Origin: a virus | Length of the DNA: 64,000 bases | Strand: one strand, 5' to 3' | IMG/VR virus record: IMGVR_UViG_3300044825_001003 | Span: 38,749-102,748 of that record | Shown: one piece after another, positions 43,922 to 52,924 of the stretch | Layout: each line of letters starts with the position of its first letter | Position numbering within the stretch: position 1 is the first letter of the stretch | Made by a program: the position numbers and the translations under genes | Notes under the pieces: generated by a model | Database searches by the model: none | Seen by the model: the letters and a program-made list of their open reading frames with translations, nothing else | Told to the model about the DNA's origin: nothing

Positions 43922-44747
43922 TGACTTGCTCCTTTTCTTTTAAGAATTCCAGGCTTTCTTCTTCAGCGAACCAGCGAAGCTGAGCCCATCCACGAAAGTT
44001 CCGCTCTCCCATCCCGTCATAAGGACAGGCGACATGTTCCATTGGCGACCAGTGCGGAGGGTTGGCTGATGCAAGCTTTTCGAACAGTTCGATATCCTTG
44101 TCAATATCGCGCTTCCCGTCATGCGTCAGGTAGGAAACACGGGCGCAGCGGGCGGCAGAAATCTTTAGCTTAACCCCTAACGGAAGTAGCCTTTCCTCTT
44201 CCGATAGGTACGGCGTATGCCACTGGGAGTAGCCCCTAGTTACGGGCTTGCTTGACTCTAGCGCGGCCTTCATCGCCCAGGCAAGTGCTTCCATCTCAGG
44301 TTGAGCCAGCGGGCTGCACCGCTGTTCAAAGAAATTATCCCACTCAGTAGAGGAGATAATAACCGTATGCCACATGTACGGCTCAAGGATTCGATTGACA
44401 AGCTGCTTATGGATTCCAAGGTCGGCTAGTTCTGCGGCTTTATCACAGGCATCGCTTGCGTAGTTTTTCCATAGTTTAACCGCTGTGTCGTACCGCTCCC
44501 CAGTCAGAGGCTCACCCGCCTGCATCCCTTTTTGATTTGTGCCGAACTCAACCGGAATAGCTGGATTATTCCGTACTCGCTCGATCATCTTGTGAATTGG
44601 GATAGCGCGAGAACTTGCGGAATTGCGCGAGAAGACTCTGTGCGTCATGATTTCAGCATGAATGAGCCTATGATAACAGACCTCCATCGTAGTCAGTCTG
44701 TGACCGTAAGCGTTGACAGAATCTTCAATCACTCGTGCGTAGATCAT
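43914..44747 (-). CDS. thyX: Flavin-dependent thymidylate synthase
   Basis: 277 residues. ThyX makes dTMP from dUMP using FAD and methylene-tetrahydrofolate. The ThyX motif appears as 'THRVFSRNSASSR' (35-47), a variant of the usual R-H-R-x7-S. Also visible are 'PIHKMIE', 'QLVNRILEPYMWHTVIISSTEW' with the substrate-binding region, and 'WSPMEHVACP' near the end. Length and motif order are normal. It is coupled to the DUF3310 gene downstream and completes dNTP synthesis with the reductase. Confidence 0.92.
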   Translation of the reverse strand: MIYARVIEDSVNAYGHRLTTMEVCYHRLIHAEIMTHRVFSRNSASSRAIPIHKMIERVRNNPAIPVEFGTNQKGMQAGEPLTGERYDTAVKLWKNYASDACDKAAELADLGIHKQLVNRILEPYMWHTVIISSTEWDNFFEQRCSPLAQPEMEALAWAMKAALESSKPVTRGYSQWHTPYLSEEERLLPLGVKLKISAARCARVSYLTHDGKRDIDKDIELFEKLASANPPHWSPMEHVACPYDGMGERNFRGWAQLRWFAEEESLEFLKEKEQVNG

Positions 44748-44749
44748 TC

Positions 44750-45109
44750 TTATTTCCCTTCGTACTTAACAGCAAATCCTTGGTCGATCAGGATGCTATT
44801 GTAAGACTTCTCGAAATCGCCCGCATCTTCAAGTTCAAAGTAGATCGCTCCGAGTACCCTGCCGTACTTGTCGCTTCGGTCTAACTTAGTCTCAAGGATG
44901 ATTTCTCGACCCTCAAGATTTTCAATCAGCTCTTCCTTGGCTTCCTTTGCGGCTTCTCGTTGTGCTTGATCCGTGCTATTTAACTCGGGTGTATCAATCC
45001 CCAGTAATCGAACCCGCTTACAGACCCAGGTATGGAAACCAAGGTCGATATTACAGTCAATCGTATCGCCATCGACCACATTGACCACGACTGCATTGTA
45101 GACGTACAT
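44750..45109 (-). CDS. SNase-like nuclease
   Basis: 119 residues, a minimal thermonuclease (staphylococcal nuclease) fold. 'VVDGDTIDCNIDLG' (11-24), 'RLLGIDTPE' (34-42) and 'KYGRVLG' (81-87) carry the family's Ca-binding Asp residues and the two Arg and one Glu of the active site. There is no signal peptide, so it probably acts in the cytoplasm, for example on host DNA or RNA. It stops 2 bases before thyX. Confidence 0.85.
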   Translation of the reverse strand: MYVYNAVVVNVVDGDTIDCNIDLGFHTWVCKRVRLLGIDTPELNSTDQAQREAAKEAKEELIENLEGREIILETKLDRSDKYGRVLGAIYFELEDAGDFEKSYNSILIDQGFAVKYEGK

Positions 45110-45400
45110 TCACTTTCCTTTCTCAAACCACTTCATACACACCCACTGAGAAGCGGATGCGGTTAGAGTCATTGTCACTACGTAGATAAGGCCAAGCGTT
45201 AAAGCGTGGCTCATATCTGCCGACCTAATGATCTTCATGAACTGATCGACCATCAGGATTTGCCCGACGAAGTACGTTATATTGGCGACTACCGATCCAA
45301 TAGTTCCGTACATAATACTGTTACTATTCCTCGCCCTGCTTACCAGTACGTAGCTAAACTGCTGAGCTATTAGAATCGGAATCAGAATCCAGTAATTCAA
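45110..45400 (-). CDS. Three-span membrane protein
   Basis: 96 residues with three hydrophobic segments at about 3-20 (YWILIPILIAQQFSYVLV), 31-52 (YGTIGSVVANITYFVGQILM) and 66-88 (LTLGLIYVVTMTLTASA), with a short basic tail. Three-span small proteins include holins, but there is no lysis gene beside it, so that remains a guess. The start overlaps the end of the upstream gene by 47 bases. Confidence 0.6.
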   Translation of the reverse strand: MNYWILIPILIAQQFSYVLVSRARNSNSIMYGTIGSVVANITYFVGQILMVDQFMKIIRSADMSHALTLGLIYVVTMTLTASASQWVCMKWFEKGK

Positions 45401-45743
45401 AACTCCTCCGTGATTTTGGCAAGTGCGTTGGACATAGCGTTAATACCCAACCTGCATTAGTCTGCGTCCCAGGTTCTCCACATTCAATACAGGTTCTGTA
45501 AGCCTCTCTCTCGGCCTGTACAATTCTGTCGTGCATCTCCTTTGTTCCAGATCCGATATAGAATCGCAACCCGCCAAATTTTTCTTTAACTTGGAAAAGC
45601 TGTCCGTCCCACCCAAGGGAAAACAAGTCGTCAATCAAAGAGCGGATGATGTTTCCCCAGCCCTTTAGGCCAGCGTACAGTTCATGCCATTCACTCTCCG
45701 GGACAACCCGTTCACTTTGCCCGCAATAGATGATCCTATCCAT
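45354..45743 (-). CDS. Conserved phage hypothetical with Cys-pair
   Basis: 129 residues. The middle has the widespread phage pattern 'FQVKEKFGGLRFYIGSG' followed by a helix, then 'CIECGEPGTQTN..WVLTLCPTHL' with C-x2-C and a further Cys and His, likely binding zinc. This small family is common in phages and its role is unknown. The Ser/Asp-rich end overlaps the next gene. Confidence 0.65.
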   Translation of the reverse strand: MDRIIYCGQSERVVPESEWHELYAGLKGWGNIIRSLIDDLFSLGWDGQLFQVKEKFGGLRFYIGSGTKEMHDRIVQAEREAYRTCIECGEPGTQTNAGWVLTLCPTHLPKSRRSFELLDSDSDSNSSAV

Positions 45744-45746
45744 TCC

Positions 45747-46985
45747 TCAACTCCTTATCGAATATTCAATCGTCGAGATAAGGCCGTCTTCCTTGTCCCA
45801 GACGAAGCCTTGCGCTCCGAGAACATTCCCCACATACCCATGAGCAGAGTGATAGTAGTCAGGCGGACATAGAGCTGGAATAATTCTAACCTTAACGCCC
45901 ATCTTTTCATAGACTCGCTCTTGGTGTAGATGCCCAAGGTGTACCTCTCTGATTCTTGATTGCGCCCATAGGTTAGGCTGCTCGACTGCCATCATCAACG
46001 GCTTGTCTTTATGGGCACCCTTGTCCCCGTGTTCAAACATGACAAGATTCTCGCCCCACTGCCAGTACTTCCGCTGCGTTGGCTCGTTGTAGACATCAAC
46101 CGACTCATCCTTCTGATAGGTAATTGAGACGCAATTACCTAGATGCCATACAGATAAGTCATCGTGGTTTCCGCTGACAAACACCACATCTACCGGACAC
46201 CACTGCTTCATCTTCTCGATCTGCTTAACTACCGTTTTAAGAGTAGTCATGAAGACTTTGTGGTAGCGAGAGTCATTAGATTGCGGCGTTCCCTTCGTTG
46301 TCGTACCTTCCCGATTGTCGGAGTTAAGTATATCATTTCCAACAACATAGACGATACGCTCCAGGTTATAGAAACACCGAGCCAGGATGGTATCAATTGC
46401 CGTATCGTACTCCCGGCAAGCAATACTAGTGTCGTAGTTTCCCCAGCCAGTCTCATCCGACCAAGCCAGCTTACCGAAGTGGGTATCGTAAACACTGACC
46501 TCAAGAGCTAGTCCGGTCTTAGTTGGGTCGTTCTTTCTCTTTGGGAATACGAGAGGCTTAGAAGAGAACTCGCGCCTGATCTCCTCTACTGCCTTCTTGA
46601 CGCCTTCGATATTAACCTGAGACAGCCGCTTGAAGGTAGCCTTTACCTGATAAAGAGGGGATGTCCGCAGTTCCCCGCTTTTATCCTTAGCCCCGACCTC
46701 CCAGGAGTTGCAGATAAACCGCTCCACTTCCCACTGGGAGGTATCGACTTTGAAGAACTCGATCAACTGATCGAGTGTATGGATTCGCGTCTGGTTGAGA
46801 GTCAGGTTCCACTTGTCGCCTACGTACTCATGGCTAACGCCAGAAGTATCAGGCTTGGAAACCTTTAATGAGTTCAAGATGCGACGAGCTTTCTTTTCTC
46901 CGCAATCCAGCAAAGCCGCCAGCTTGTAGCGGCCTATCGTCTCCACCGTATAACCGGCGTCGGTGATAATCTTCCGATAGTCCAT
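45747..46985 (-). CDS. Metallophosphoesterase with N-terminal helix-turn-helix
   Basis: 412 residues. The C-terminal two thirds is a calcineurin-type phosphoesterase: DTH (167-169), GND (216-218), GNHDD (272-276), HGD (319-321) and GHLH (351-354) give the two-metal site. Such phage proteins may act as nucleases or nucleotide phosphatases. The first 80 residues look like a winged-helix DNA-binding domain (IGRYKLAALLDCGEKKARRILNS), which suggests targeting to DNA. It does not have the SbcD cap or partner gene, so the substrate is unknown. Confidence 0.8.
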   Translation of the reverse strand: MDYRKIITDAGYTVETIGRYKLAALLDCGEKKARRILNSLKVSKPDTSGVSHEYVGDKWNLTLNQTRIHTLDQLIEFFKVDTSQWEVERFICNSWEVGAKDKSGELRTSPLYQVKATFKRLSQVNIEGVKKAVEEIRREFSSKPLVFPKRKNDPTKTGLALEVSVYDTHFGKLAWSDETGWGNYDTSIACREYDTAIDTILARCFYNLERIVYVVGNDILNSDNREGTTTKGTPQSNDSRYHKVFMTTLKTVVKQIEKMKQWCPVDVVFVSGNHDDLSVWHLGNCVSITYQKDESVDVYNEPTQRKYWQWGENLVMFEHGDKGAHKDKPLMMAVEQPNLWAQSRIREVHLGHLHQERVYEKMGVKVRIIPALCPPDYYHSAHGYVGNVLGAQGFVWDKEDGLISTIEYSIRS

Positions 46986-47004
46986 GTTCTATCTATTCTA
47001 CACG

Positions 47005-48090
47005 TTATAGGTACGAACTCATAATCTCGTGCAGCTTGTCGGTGGTCTCTCCCCAGGTGAACTTCGCCCCGAACTCAGAGATGGCCTTGCGCCTACGGCG
47101 AAGGTCATCCCGCTGCCGGTATGCTTGTTCCAATTTTGAGACAATCTCATCCAGGCAGGGTTCATGCCACTCTCCTAGGAATTGCTCCCCTTGAGTGAAG
47201 ATCCTTGGCTTGCCGCAATTCAATAGCAGGTCTTCGCATGGATAATCCAAGTCCCGAGTAATGTCAGTATGCCCTGTTGCGTCAGTTACGATACAAGGAA
47301 CGCCGCAAGCCAGTGCTTCCATTAGACACAGGTTTGTTCCAGCCTCGCAGCGATTAGGGAATAGAATTACATCACAGGCCCGATACGAAGTATCCTCCCA
47401 ATTGCCATGCACATTCAAGGAATTCTTAATCCCCTTATCCTCAAGCATGGCGGCATAAAGACCACGCTGATTCTGAGAATAGAACTGATCCTCCAGGGAG
47501 TAGTGCATCCTGATAGCAGTGTGCTTATTCCAAGCGAACTTGCGGATTAGATCTGGCCAAGGGTTATTCCAGTTGTATACCAGATTAACATCTGGGTGCA
47601 TCTTTTGGAATATAGCAAAGGCTGCTATGACCAGATCCTGAGACTTGCGGAACTCGAACTTCCCGAAAGACCCGACAACAAAATCTTCCGATAAAGTTTC
47701 TTTGTAGTAGAACTCGGCTGGATTCACCCCTTGGATTACCACCGAGGTGTCAATCTTCACCATGTCTTTCAACCACTCCCGCATCCAGGTACTGCCGCAA
47801 GCGATATGATCCCACAGGCGGTCGCCATAGTAAGCTAGGTTCTTGGCGTAGATATTATTCTCGATAAACCCGTAGCCAATATTCTTTACGCCGAGTTCGG
47901 ATGTAGTGTACTGGAACCGATGATCGGAGACAGGAGACAGGACTACATTGGCTACCGTAACCATCTCCATCCCCATCTCGGCTTCCTTGACATCTACCCC
48001 TTTATGCTGCATCCGCCAAGAGATCTCATTACCGCAGCGCCCCCATCCAGTAGGGGCGCTCTTTGGCATTCGACAAGCAAGGCTAGTCAT
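47005..48090 (-). CDS. GT4-type glycosyltransferase
   Basis: 361 residues from ATG 48090 (MTSLACRMPKS), which overlaps the upstream stop by 8 bases and has GGAGAGG before it. The GT-B C-terminal domain shows 'VVGSFGKFEFRKSQDLVIAAF' and the donor-binding E-x7-E in 'CEAGTNLCLMEALACGVP', then 'TDATGHTDI'. This is the GT4 pattern. The acceptor is unknown: host surface sugar, virion protein or modified DNA base are possible. It sits next to a second glycosyltransferase and a small membrane protein. Confidence 0.8.
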   Translation of the reverse strand: MTSLACRMPKSAPTGWGRCGNEISWRMQHKGVDVKEAEMGMEMVTVANVVLSPVSDHRFQYTTSELGVKNIGYGFIENNIYAKNLAYYGDRLWDHIACGSTWMREWLKDMVKIDTSVVIQGVNPAEFYYKETLSEDFVVGSFGKFEFRKSQDLVIAAFAIFQKMHPDVNLVYNWNNPWPDLIRKFAWNKHTAIRMHYSLEDQFYSQNQRGLYAAMLEDKGIKNSLNVHGNWEDTSYRACDVILFPNRCEAGTNLCLMEALACGVPCIVTDATGHTDITRDLDYPCEDLLLNCGKPRIFTQGEQFLGEWHEPCLDEIVSKLEQAYRQRDDLRRRRKAISEFGAKFTWGETTDKLHEIMSSYL

Positions 48091-48412
48091 TGTCTTTAAC
48101 CTCTCCATTCCGAACTCTCGGTTCGTTTACGATCTCTACCTGGAAGAAGGACTCAGCCGCTCTCATGGCATACGTCTTTGAAATAAACCCTCCTCGCACT
48201 TCGAAACTGTAATCCTGAAAGTACCATAGGCCATATCTACTGACCAAGTAGACGCTGGTTATTACGGCTCCAGTATTAAAGTTCGCAAGGTTATTACCGC
48301 GCCAAAATGCTTTTGGGCGTTCTTTGCTTTTAATAGATCGTACTGACCATACCAATACAATCATCGCCATGATAGCGGCTAAAGCTAAAACCGCAGCAAC
48401 GCTACTAGACAT
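48083..48412 (-). CDS. Single-span membrane protein
   Basis: 109 residues with one N-terminal transmembrane segment at about 5-24 (VAAVLALAAIMAMIVLVWSV) and a soluble part rich in aromatic residues (YLVSRYGLWYFQDYSFEVRGG). It lies between two glycosyltransferases and overlaps each by 8 bases, so the three are translated as a set. It may anchor or help them at the inner membrane; this is inference. Confidence 0.65.
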   Translation of the reverse strand: MSSSVAAVLALAAIMAMIVLVWSVRSIKSKERPKAFWRGNNLANFNTGAVITSVYLVSRYGLWYFQDYSFEVRGGFISKTYAMRAAESFFQVEIVNEPRVRNGEVKDND

Positions 48413-49760
48413 TCTTCAGTTCTCCCTTGACGTACTCAACTACATCACTCCACTGTCCGCACTTTGATTGTCGAGCAAGGGCGTGGTTGTCTCCGTAGAA
48501 ATCAGACTGGCCCTTAATCGTATTGAAGTCACCCCAGCGCCAGTCCGCGTTCGTCGGCAGCATGGTGATGCAGTTCGTTCCCAGCGCCCCAGCCATGTGA
48601 GACATAGCCGTATCCACCGTGACGACAGCTTTTAGGTTAGACACCACGGCAGCCAGAGACACTAGACCTTTCTTATCCCAAGCGTCAACCCCATGGTCCA
48701 TAAGAACGTCTTTTTCGGTATCCGTCAGATCATGCTGGATCGAGATCACGTTTGGCATTTCAAGGATCGGAGTCAAGTCGTTAATATTCATTGACCGGAA
48801 TCTGTCATTGTTGTGCGCAGGATTACCGCGCCAACAAACGCCAATCATCCCCTTTGACCAGTATGCCAAGTCTTTAATCTGCTGCTCAACTTGTATGTAT
48901 CCGCTATTCTTTACCGGACCATTGACTGTATCGAGCAAGTCAAACATCCAACAGAACTCCCCTCCTTCCAGTTCGATATTGCGTTGACTCGCCTTAGTTG
49001 CGGTAATCATATCACCATAAGAAGACATGATATCGTCAATAAAGGTATCGTGCCTGCCATCTAGCGATATCACTCTAACCGGAGTTCCATAATCAGTTAC
49101 CAGTCGCAGAATATACGGGATCATCATGATGCAGTCTCCCAGGCCCTGTTCGAGAATGACGTTCAATTGGTATGAACTAGTGATATCCCGATAGTTAGAT
49201 ACAAATTCAAGAGACTGAGGAATGTAGCGCTCATACATTACCTTACGAGCACCATACAATTCAACACCCTTCTTCCATTTGCTTCTGCCAGCCATGAGCC
49301 TCATACCCATGAGAGCCTTAGCCTCGGGAGAATCGCCAGCCTTAGCAAGATAATCATCAGCCTGCTTAAATCGTTTAAGTAGGTGCGCTGCGGCATGAGC
49401 GCGAAGACAAAGCTGCTCGGACTTCTCTTCTTTGAAATTAACAAACCACTCCCTGCATCTTCGCAGCGCCTCTTCCGGTTTGCCTTGCATCATCAGCGAC
49501 TGAGAGAAATTGCAGTAGTACTGCTCAGTTGGGCGCTCGTTAATGGCAGATAAGAAGTATCCATTCGCCATTAAGTAATCACGCGACTTCATGTGGACAG
49601 CGCCGATAGTGTTAAACACTACATCTTTATCTACGCCTCCATCATTATTTTCTTCAATCTCATAGAGCATCCGCAGCGCCCTGTCGTACTCTCCGCGCTC
49701 AATCCACGTTACGGCGGAAAGGTATAGATCAGAAGTCATTACTGACTGTGAGTTTTCCAT
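48405..49760 (-). CDS. TPR domain plus GT9-like glycosyltransferase
   Basis: 451 residues with AAGGAT before ATG 49760. Residues about 10-165 form tetratricopeptide-like helical repeats (AVTWIERGEYDRALRMLYEI; GKPEEALRRCREWFV). Residues about 195-440 resemble heptosyltransferase-type GT9 domains: 'VILEQGLGDCIMMIPYILRL', 'IGVCWRGNPAHNNDRFRS', 'VVTVDTAMSHMAGALG' and the 'DWRWG' element. Fusions of TPR and GT9-like domains occur in bacterial protein-glycosylation systems. The acceptor here is unknown. Confidence 0.75.
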   Translation of the reverse strand: MENSQSVMTSDLYLSAVTWIERGEYDRALRMLYEIEENNDGGVDKDVVFNTIGAVHMKSRDYLMANGYFLSAINERPTEQYYCNFSQSLMMQGKPEEALRRCREWFVNFKEEKSEQLCLRAHAAAHLLKRFKQADDYLAKAGDSPEAKALMGMRLMAGRSKWKKGVELYGARKVMYERYIPQSLEFVSNYRDITSSYQLNVILEQGLGDCIMMIPYILRLVTDYGTPVRVISLDGRHDTFIDDIMSSYGDMITATKASQRNIELEGGEFCWMFDLLDTVNGPVKNSGYIQVEQQIKDLAYWSKGMIGVCWRGNPAHNNDRFRSMNINDLTPILEMPNVISIQHDLTDTEKDVLMDHGVDAWDKKGLVSLAAVVSNLKAVVTVDTAMSHMAGALGTNCITMLPTNADWRWGDFNTIKGQSDFYGDNHALARQSKCGQWSDVVEYVKGELKNV

Positions 49761-50151
49761 TCGGGTAGATCCTTATTCGGAACTTCTTTTCGGTTGATTC
49801 GGTTACAGGATGTAGATAGACCGGAGCATTAAAACACCGGACGTTATCATCCTTCAATACCCTAGCTTTAACTAGGTAGTCAAGCACGGTTGTCCATGCG
49901 CCATCTCGGTCCATGGCCCAGGATTTCTTTGGAAGGTAAGCCTTGAACTCGACAGCGGGATGAACGAGTTCAAGGCCAAAGTATTCAGAAGGTATTTGAA
50001 GGAGAGCGTCGTTCTCTGCGTCAACTACCTTCTTCGGCTTAAACCTCCGGCCACCGCGACCGGAGGCGTAGGCATTCTTCTTAGATATCACATCAGCAAT
50101 GATAGTAATATCTAAAGGCGCATCGTTTTCATGTAGTGGCATTGGGCACAC
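49729..50151 (-). CDS. RusA-like Holliday junction resolvase
   Basis: 140 residues. The N-terminal strand 'PLDITIIADVISKKNAYAS' and the C-terminal half 'VLDYLVKARVLKDDNVRCF' with its Asp-Asp-Asn follow the RusA fold, in which paired Asp residues bind Mg and cleave four-way junctions. The protein is near normal length for RusA. ATG 50142 is another possible start. It overlaps both the HNH gene upstream (40 bases) and the TPR gene downstream (32 bases). With RecA it would process recombination intermediates. Confidence 0.7.
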   Translation of the reverse strand: MCPMPLHENDAPLDITIIADVISKKNAYASGRGGRRFKPKKVVDAENDALLQIPSEYFGLELVHPAVEFKAYLPKKSWAMDRDGAWTTVLDYLVKARVLKDDNVRCFNAPVYLHPVTESTEKKFRIRIYPNGKLTVSNDF

Positions 50152-50447
50152 AGAGTCTGAAGGTTATCCATATCATGAGTGCCGCCAGAACTACGGTTAA
50201 CGATATGGTCACACTGTAACTGAAGGACGCTAGAACAAGAACGGCAGCGCCACATGTCACGCTCGAACACCTGACGCTTCCGCATCTCCCAGAAAAGCCG
50301 GTGCAGCTTATCGAACACCAGGGATTCCTTCTTGCCTTTCTCGACAAAGACAGGAGCATCCCCTTCGTTCTCGGCCAGTCCGAAAGATTCCCGGCTGAGC
50401 TTTACAACTTTCCAGCCTGTTACTTTTTCAAGAGATGACTTATTCAT
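50112..50447 (-). CDS. HNH endonuclease
   Basis: 111 residues from ATG 50447, overlapping the upstream stop by 8 bases (ATGAATAA). The C-terminal HNH/zinc-finger nuclease is clear: 'MWRCRSCSSVLQLQCDHIVN', a Gly-Gly turn, 'DNLQTLCAQCHYMKT', giving two C-x2-C pairs plus the H...N...H triad. The N-terminal half (about 1-55) is basic and not recognised. Small HNH genes may be mobile, or work in packaging or recombination; this one is next to a resolvase, and no intron or gap is seen around it. Confidence 0.8.
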   Translation of the reverse strand: MNKSSLEKVTGWKVVKLSRESFGLAENEGDAPVFVEKGKKESLVFDKLHRLFWEMRKRQVFERDMWRCRSCSSVLQLQCDHIVNRSSGGTHDMDNLQTLCAQCHYMKTMRL

Positions 50448-51240
50448 ACGACTGAGCAACAGCGACCCATGTAGCAGCGCACTCGCTAATCATAGCATCC
50501 ATGATCGCACTTTCGGAAGTAGACCCAACATAGGAGTGAACGCGAGGATCTTCGATAAACGCCTTCCACTTATTCACAACCTGCTCGTTTGTTCGGACCA
50601 CTACCTTGGATGGCATGATAACGTCTTTATCTACTAGCCCCATGTCGTGCATACGATAGATCAGATCTTCGTACGTCCCGCTCTTGGCTGACTCGACAAG
50701 CTGATTTCGAACTTCCATCTGCTTGTCCGAGATAATGCCGTTATTGAATGGCATAGCCCGAGCGATGGCCTTTAGCTTGGCGATAGTCAGACCGTCAAAC
50801 GTATTGACCGTAATATTCGGGAACTCCCTGGCAATACGAAGGCAAGCATAACCGTCGTTGCGGTTAACATGGAACACCTTCGGAACTACCGAGTCCATGA
50901 ACTCAGTAAAGTTCTTGCAGCCAAGCAAGTCTAGTACATCCTTGCGATACTGAAGGACAGCGAACAACCGACCAAGGATAGGGATTAGCTTCCGCTGCGC
51001 TCGGCCAACCCGACTGAACACCTTCGTGCAAGCGACGATATGATTAGCCAGATCGTCGGCCTTGATATTATCAGGAATCAGTACGTCAATCTGATCGTTC
51101 TGATTGTTAAAGACAGCGGAGATAATATCCTTCTCTGTCTCAGTGATGTCATCGCCAAGGAAAAGGGAGGTTAGCTCCTTTTCCGATTCAACCGAAACCG
51201 GCTGCTGTGCCGGTCTGCGAAGAACTTGGAATTCGCTCAT
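50440..51240 (-). CDS. Unknown protein, possible DNA-binding
   Basis: 266 residues, not assigned. The middle (about 80-165) is helical and basic, with 'RVGRAQRKLIPILGRLFAVL', 'FTEFMDSVVPKVFHVNRNDGYACLRIAREFPN' and 'LTIAKLKAIARAMP', a layout similar to helix-turn-helix partitioning or plasmid-type regulators. The N-terminus is acidic. It lies between the DnaB gene cluster and the recombination genes, consistent with a role at DNA, but this is only suggestive. Confidence 0.6.
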   Translation of the reverse strand: MSEFQVLRRPAQQPVSVESEKELTSLFLGDDITETEKDIISAVFNNQNDQIDVLIPDNIKADDLANHIVACTKVFSRVGRAQRKLIPILGRLFAVLQYRKDVLDLLGCKNFTEFMDSVVPKVFHVNRNDGYACLRIAREFPNITVNTFDGLTIAKLKAIARAMPFNNGIISDKQMEVRNQLVESAKSGTYEDLIYRMHDMGLVDKDVIMPSKVVVRTNEQVVNKWKAFIEDPRVHSYVGSTSESAIMDAMISECAATWVAVAQSYE

Positions 51241-51248
51241 TGTCTCCT

Positions 51249-51524
51249 CTAGGAAAGGACGATAGAAGGCTTGTCAAACAGAACGGGAGTCGGAATCTCC
51301 TGGCCCTTAGGCACAAACTCCATTGACTGTAGACAGGTTACGATTGTCCCAAGCGGTAGTTCAGAGAGAGACTCCATCTCGATATCCATCTTGGGAAATA
51401 CTTTCTCGGCAAACTGCTGTGCTCGGACTACCGCATCGTCTTTGTCGTAAGCGGAAATATACAGGGAGTCAAGGTCTTTCTTTTCCCCTGGCTTACCGAT
51501 CAGGAAGTTAATTCTGAAAAGCAT
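51249..51524 (-). CDS. Small unknown protein
   Basis: 91 residues with a mixed alpha/beta pattern (MLFRINFLIGKPGEKKDLD; SAYDKDDAVVRAQQFAEKVF), with a good AAAAGGAGA site before the ATG. It resembles short single-domain phage proteins of unknown role. It stands between DnaB and the unknown protein above and is probably in the same message. Confidence 0.6.
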   Translation of the reverse strand: MLFRINFLIGKPGEKKDLDSLYISAYDKDDAVVRAQQFAEKVFPKMDIEMESLSELPLGTIVTCLQSMEFVPKGQEIPTPVLFDKPSIVLS

Positions 51525-51550
51525 TCTTCTCCTTTTGATAACCCAGTATA

Positions 51551-52924
51551 CTACACCTTCTCCAGAAACTTATAGTAAGCTCCCTTGAAGTCCACTGGAA
51601 TAATACCTGTCTTGCCTTGGCGATTCTTGGCTACGATCAATTCGTCATGAGGCGGCGGCTGACCAGCTTTCTTCCAATAAAGACTTGGACGGTGCGGAAA
51701 GATAATCAAGTCGGCATCAGCTTCAATATCACCAGACTCTCTCAAGTCGCTCATCTGTGGGCGATTATCCCCTCCCGGTCTATTCTCCGCTGCACGGCTA
51801 ACCTGAGCAGCGACGATCATGCGAGTGTTGAATTCCATGGCGATATCCTTCAAGCTTCGGGAGATCTCAGACACTTCCTGAAAGCGATTGCCAGACTTGT
51901 TCGGGCACTTCATTCTTTGCAGGTAGTCAATCACTACCATATCCGGATTGCCGTGCTTGGCTTTGAATCGAGCAAGCTCAGCCCTTAGTGCAAGCGGGGT
52001 CTTGCCACCAGTGTCAGAGATCCGCAAGTTCCGAGGGGCTGAATGCTTAACGAATTCAATAACGCTTTCTTTCTCTTGCTGAGTCAGGCTATTGTGCAAG
52101 AAGTCTCCGCCCATGATGCCTACCTGCTGGCAAAAGATTCGAGTCCACATATCCTGAGCGTACATCTCGTGGCTGTAGAACAGAACAGACCTGCCGTTGT
52201 TGGCTGCTTCAAATGCGATCTGACACAGAAGCGCTGACTTTCCAACCGAGGGTCTTGCGCCAATGATTACCAGTTTCCCCGGCTCGAAGCCGTAGACAAA
52301 TTCATTAAGGGTTGTGAATGGGGTCAAGATTCCATCTCTCTTTGTCTCAATGAAATCACGAACACCGTTAGGATTAGATTCCACGATATCGTCGATTGTC
52401 TTAAGAGTGTTTGCTTTAATTGAATCAGTAGCTACGCCGCGAATAAACTCTTCGGCATGGCCAATCAGTTCGGCAGTGTCAGCCCCCTCGGTAATGTTTG
52501 CATCAATTCGCCTAGCGAACCCGAGGATCTTTCTTACGATATAAAGATCGTGCAGTAGATGACAGGCTGCCTCAACGTCAATGTCTTCACCTGATCCAAG
52601 GACATCACGCATCCCCGCTTCATAGTCTTCAGGATCAACCTCGAACTCCACGCTCCGCTTCGCTACAGCGAGAGCAATAGACGGGTCAGGGTATCGACCC
52701 TGTTCATTTGAACTGGCGATGTACTTATAGAAAACCTTATGCCGTACATCGGAGAAATCATCGACTGTTAGATTTGCAGTAATCACCTGTAGGTTTATCG
52801 GCTTCCGGAAGCAGTGGTAAAGAACCTGCCGTTCAACGTCCAAGTTCTTAGTCCTAAAGCTTCCATCTCCAAGAGATTCCGCGATTGCGGCAGCTACGTT
52901 CTGTTTGATTTTCTTACCTGCCAT
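51551..52924 (-). CDS. dnaB: Replicative DNA helicase, DnaB type
   Basis: 457 residues. The N-terminal domain (about 25-165) starts 'KNLDVERQVLYHCFR' and is linked to a RecA-like motor. Walker A is GARPSVGKS (222-230), Walker B is 'VVIDYLQRM' (about 330-338), followed by 'AAQVSRAAENRPG', 'MSDLRESGDIEADADLIIF' and 'AKNRQGKTG'. Length is normal for phage DnaB-family helicases. It would unwind the phage fork together with the split primase encoded immediately upstream. The start overlaps the primase gene by 11 bases. Confidence 0.95.
   Translation of the reverse strand: MAGKKIKQNVAAAIAESLGDGSFRTKNLDVERQVLYHCFRKPINLQVITANLTVDDFSDVRHKVFYKYIASSNEQGRYPDPSIALAVAKRSVEFEVDPEDYEAGMRDVLGSGEDIDVEAACHLLHDLYIVRKILGFARRIDANITEGADTAELIGHAEEFIRGVATDSIKANTLKTIDDIVESNPNGVRDFIETKRDGILTPFTTLNEFVYGFEPGKLVIIGARPSVGKSALLCQIAFEAANNGRSVLFYSHEMYAQDMWTRIFCQQVGIMGGDFLHNSLTQQEKESVIEFVKHSAPRNLRISDTGGKTPLALRAELARFKAKHGNPDMVVIDYLQRMKCPNKSGNRFQEVSEISRSLKDIAMEFNTRMIVAAQVSRAAENRPGGDNRPQMSDLRESGDIEADADLIIFPHRPSLYWKKAGQPPPHDELIVAKNRQGKTGIIPVDFKGAYYKFLEKV

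Noticed and set aside
45110-45400. Holin call for the three-span protein
   Set aside because: No endolysin or spanin gene is beside it and no dual-start motif is visible; left as membrane protein only.
48091-48108. Longer start of the GT4 glycosyltransferase at 48108
   Set aside because: ATG 48090 has GGAGAGG upstream and the 8-base overlap used at neighbouring junctions; the longer form is possible but less supported.
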